From Sphaeramia orbicularis (taxonomy: Eukaryota; Chordata; Actinopteri; Kurtiformes; Apogonidae): a stretch of 64,000 nt of DNA. The stretch spans positions 30,246,828 to 30,310,827 of the forward strand of contig NC_043962.1 of assembly GCF_902148855.1 (NCBI RefSeq). Direction: 5' to 3'. The position numbers and the translations under genes were made by a program. Below, piece by piece: positions 63,848 to 64,000 of the stretch; position 1 is the first letter of the stretch; every line of letters starts with the position of its first letter. The notes beneath the pieces are model-generated. The model searched no databases. It was not told the DNA's origin and saw only the letters and a list, made by a program, of their open reading frames with translations.

Positions 63848-64000
63848 TTAACCCTTTCATGCATGAATTATGAGAACCTTCATCAAAATTGTTTTTCTTG
63901 AGTGTTTTTATTCCTGCTTAGGCATGAAAAAAACAATGTGATCAAGTTTTTATTTTCTTTTCATGTAGCTACAAAAATGTCCACCAAGCTACACCATGCA
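63848..64000. mobile_element. TTAA-flanked MITE (family A), cut by the window edge
   Basis: It begins TTAACCCTTTCATGCATGAA and follows the 12291-12869 copy for 150 bp (AGTGTTTTTATTCCTGC, GTCCACCAAGCT). The right end lies beyond the window. Confidence 0.85.

Larger units (their letters stand above)
60438..64000. other. Right-hand intergenic region, no gene seen
   Basis: Apart from the repeats listed separately, this stretch is AT-rich with only short frames that lack splice context or recognisable residues. In mammals TBC1D2B follows SH2D7, but no exon of it is visible here. Confidence 0.6.

Overview
This is a 64 kb piece of a ray-finned (teleost) fish chromosome. The evidence is vertebrate multi-exon genes with GT-AG introns, short fish-like introns, long (TA)n, (TTA)n and (ATCT)n microsatellites, and many small non-autonomous DNA transposons with TTAA, TA or 8-bp target duplications. 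I reconstructed eight protein genes from splice sites. In each, the exon lengths sum to a whole number of codons and the product has the length expected for its family.

Layout from left to right: trpm1 (+, 35-19026, 27 coding exons, 1692 aa) with a miR-211/204 hairpin in intron 6; rab8b (-, 20354-22109, 207 aa); rps27l (+, 23340-24300, 84 aa); a type I Hsp40, dnaja4-like (-, 24899-27350, 394 aa, with an upstream heat-shock-type promoter); acsbg1 (+, 30616-35900, 696 aa); idh3a (-, 36674-40410, 366 aa); lrrc61 (-, 41770-44279, 261 aa); cib2 (+, 45230-51989, 187 aa); sh2d7 (-, 55787-58761, 440 aa, with spliced upstream exons reaching to about 60413). The remaining 60.4-64 kb holds repeats and no gene I can support.

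The gene set matches human chromosome 15. The order DNAJA4-ACSBG1-IDH3A-CIB2-SH2D7 is the 15q25 order, RAB8B-RPS27L comes from 15q22 and TRPM1-MIR211 from 15q13. lrrc61 is inserted between idh3a and cib2. The genes are not an operon or a single pathway. They cover a retinal and pigment-cell channel with its intronic microRNA, vesicle traffic, ribosome, chaperone, fatty-acid activation, TCA cycle, a hair-cell calcium sensor, and an SH2 adaptor.

Most interesting points: the conserved mir-211 in the host intron where mammals carry it; clustered heat-shock elements, a TATA box and a non-coding first exon at dnaja4; two well-formed upstream exons of sh2d7 that keep its reading frame open for 129 extra residues; a 105-nt in-frame GC-AG intron in sh2d7; a 9-exon lrrc61; a tandem duplication in the TRPM1 tail; and at least seven small DNA-transposon families, two of them forming long foldbacks. 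I saw no convincing retroviral or Polinton fossil and no wholly new system. All gene names rest on recalled family sequences, not on a search.
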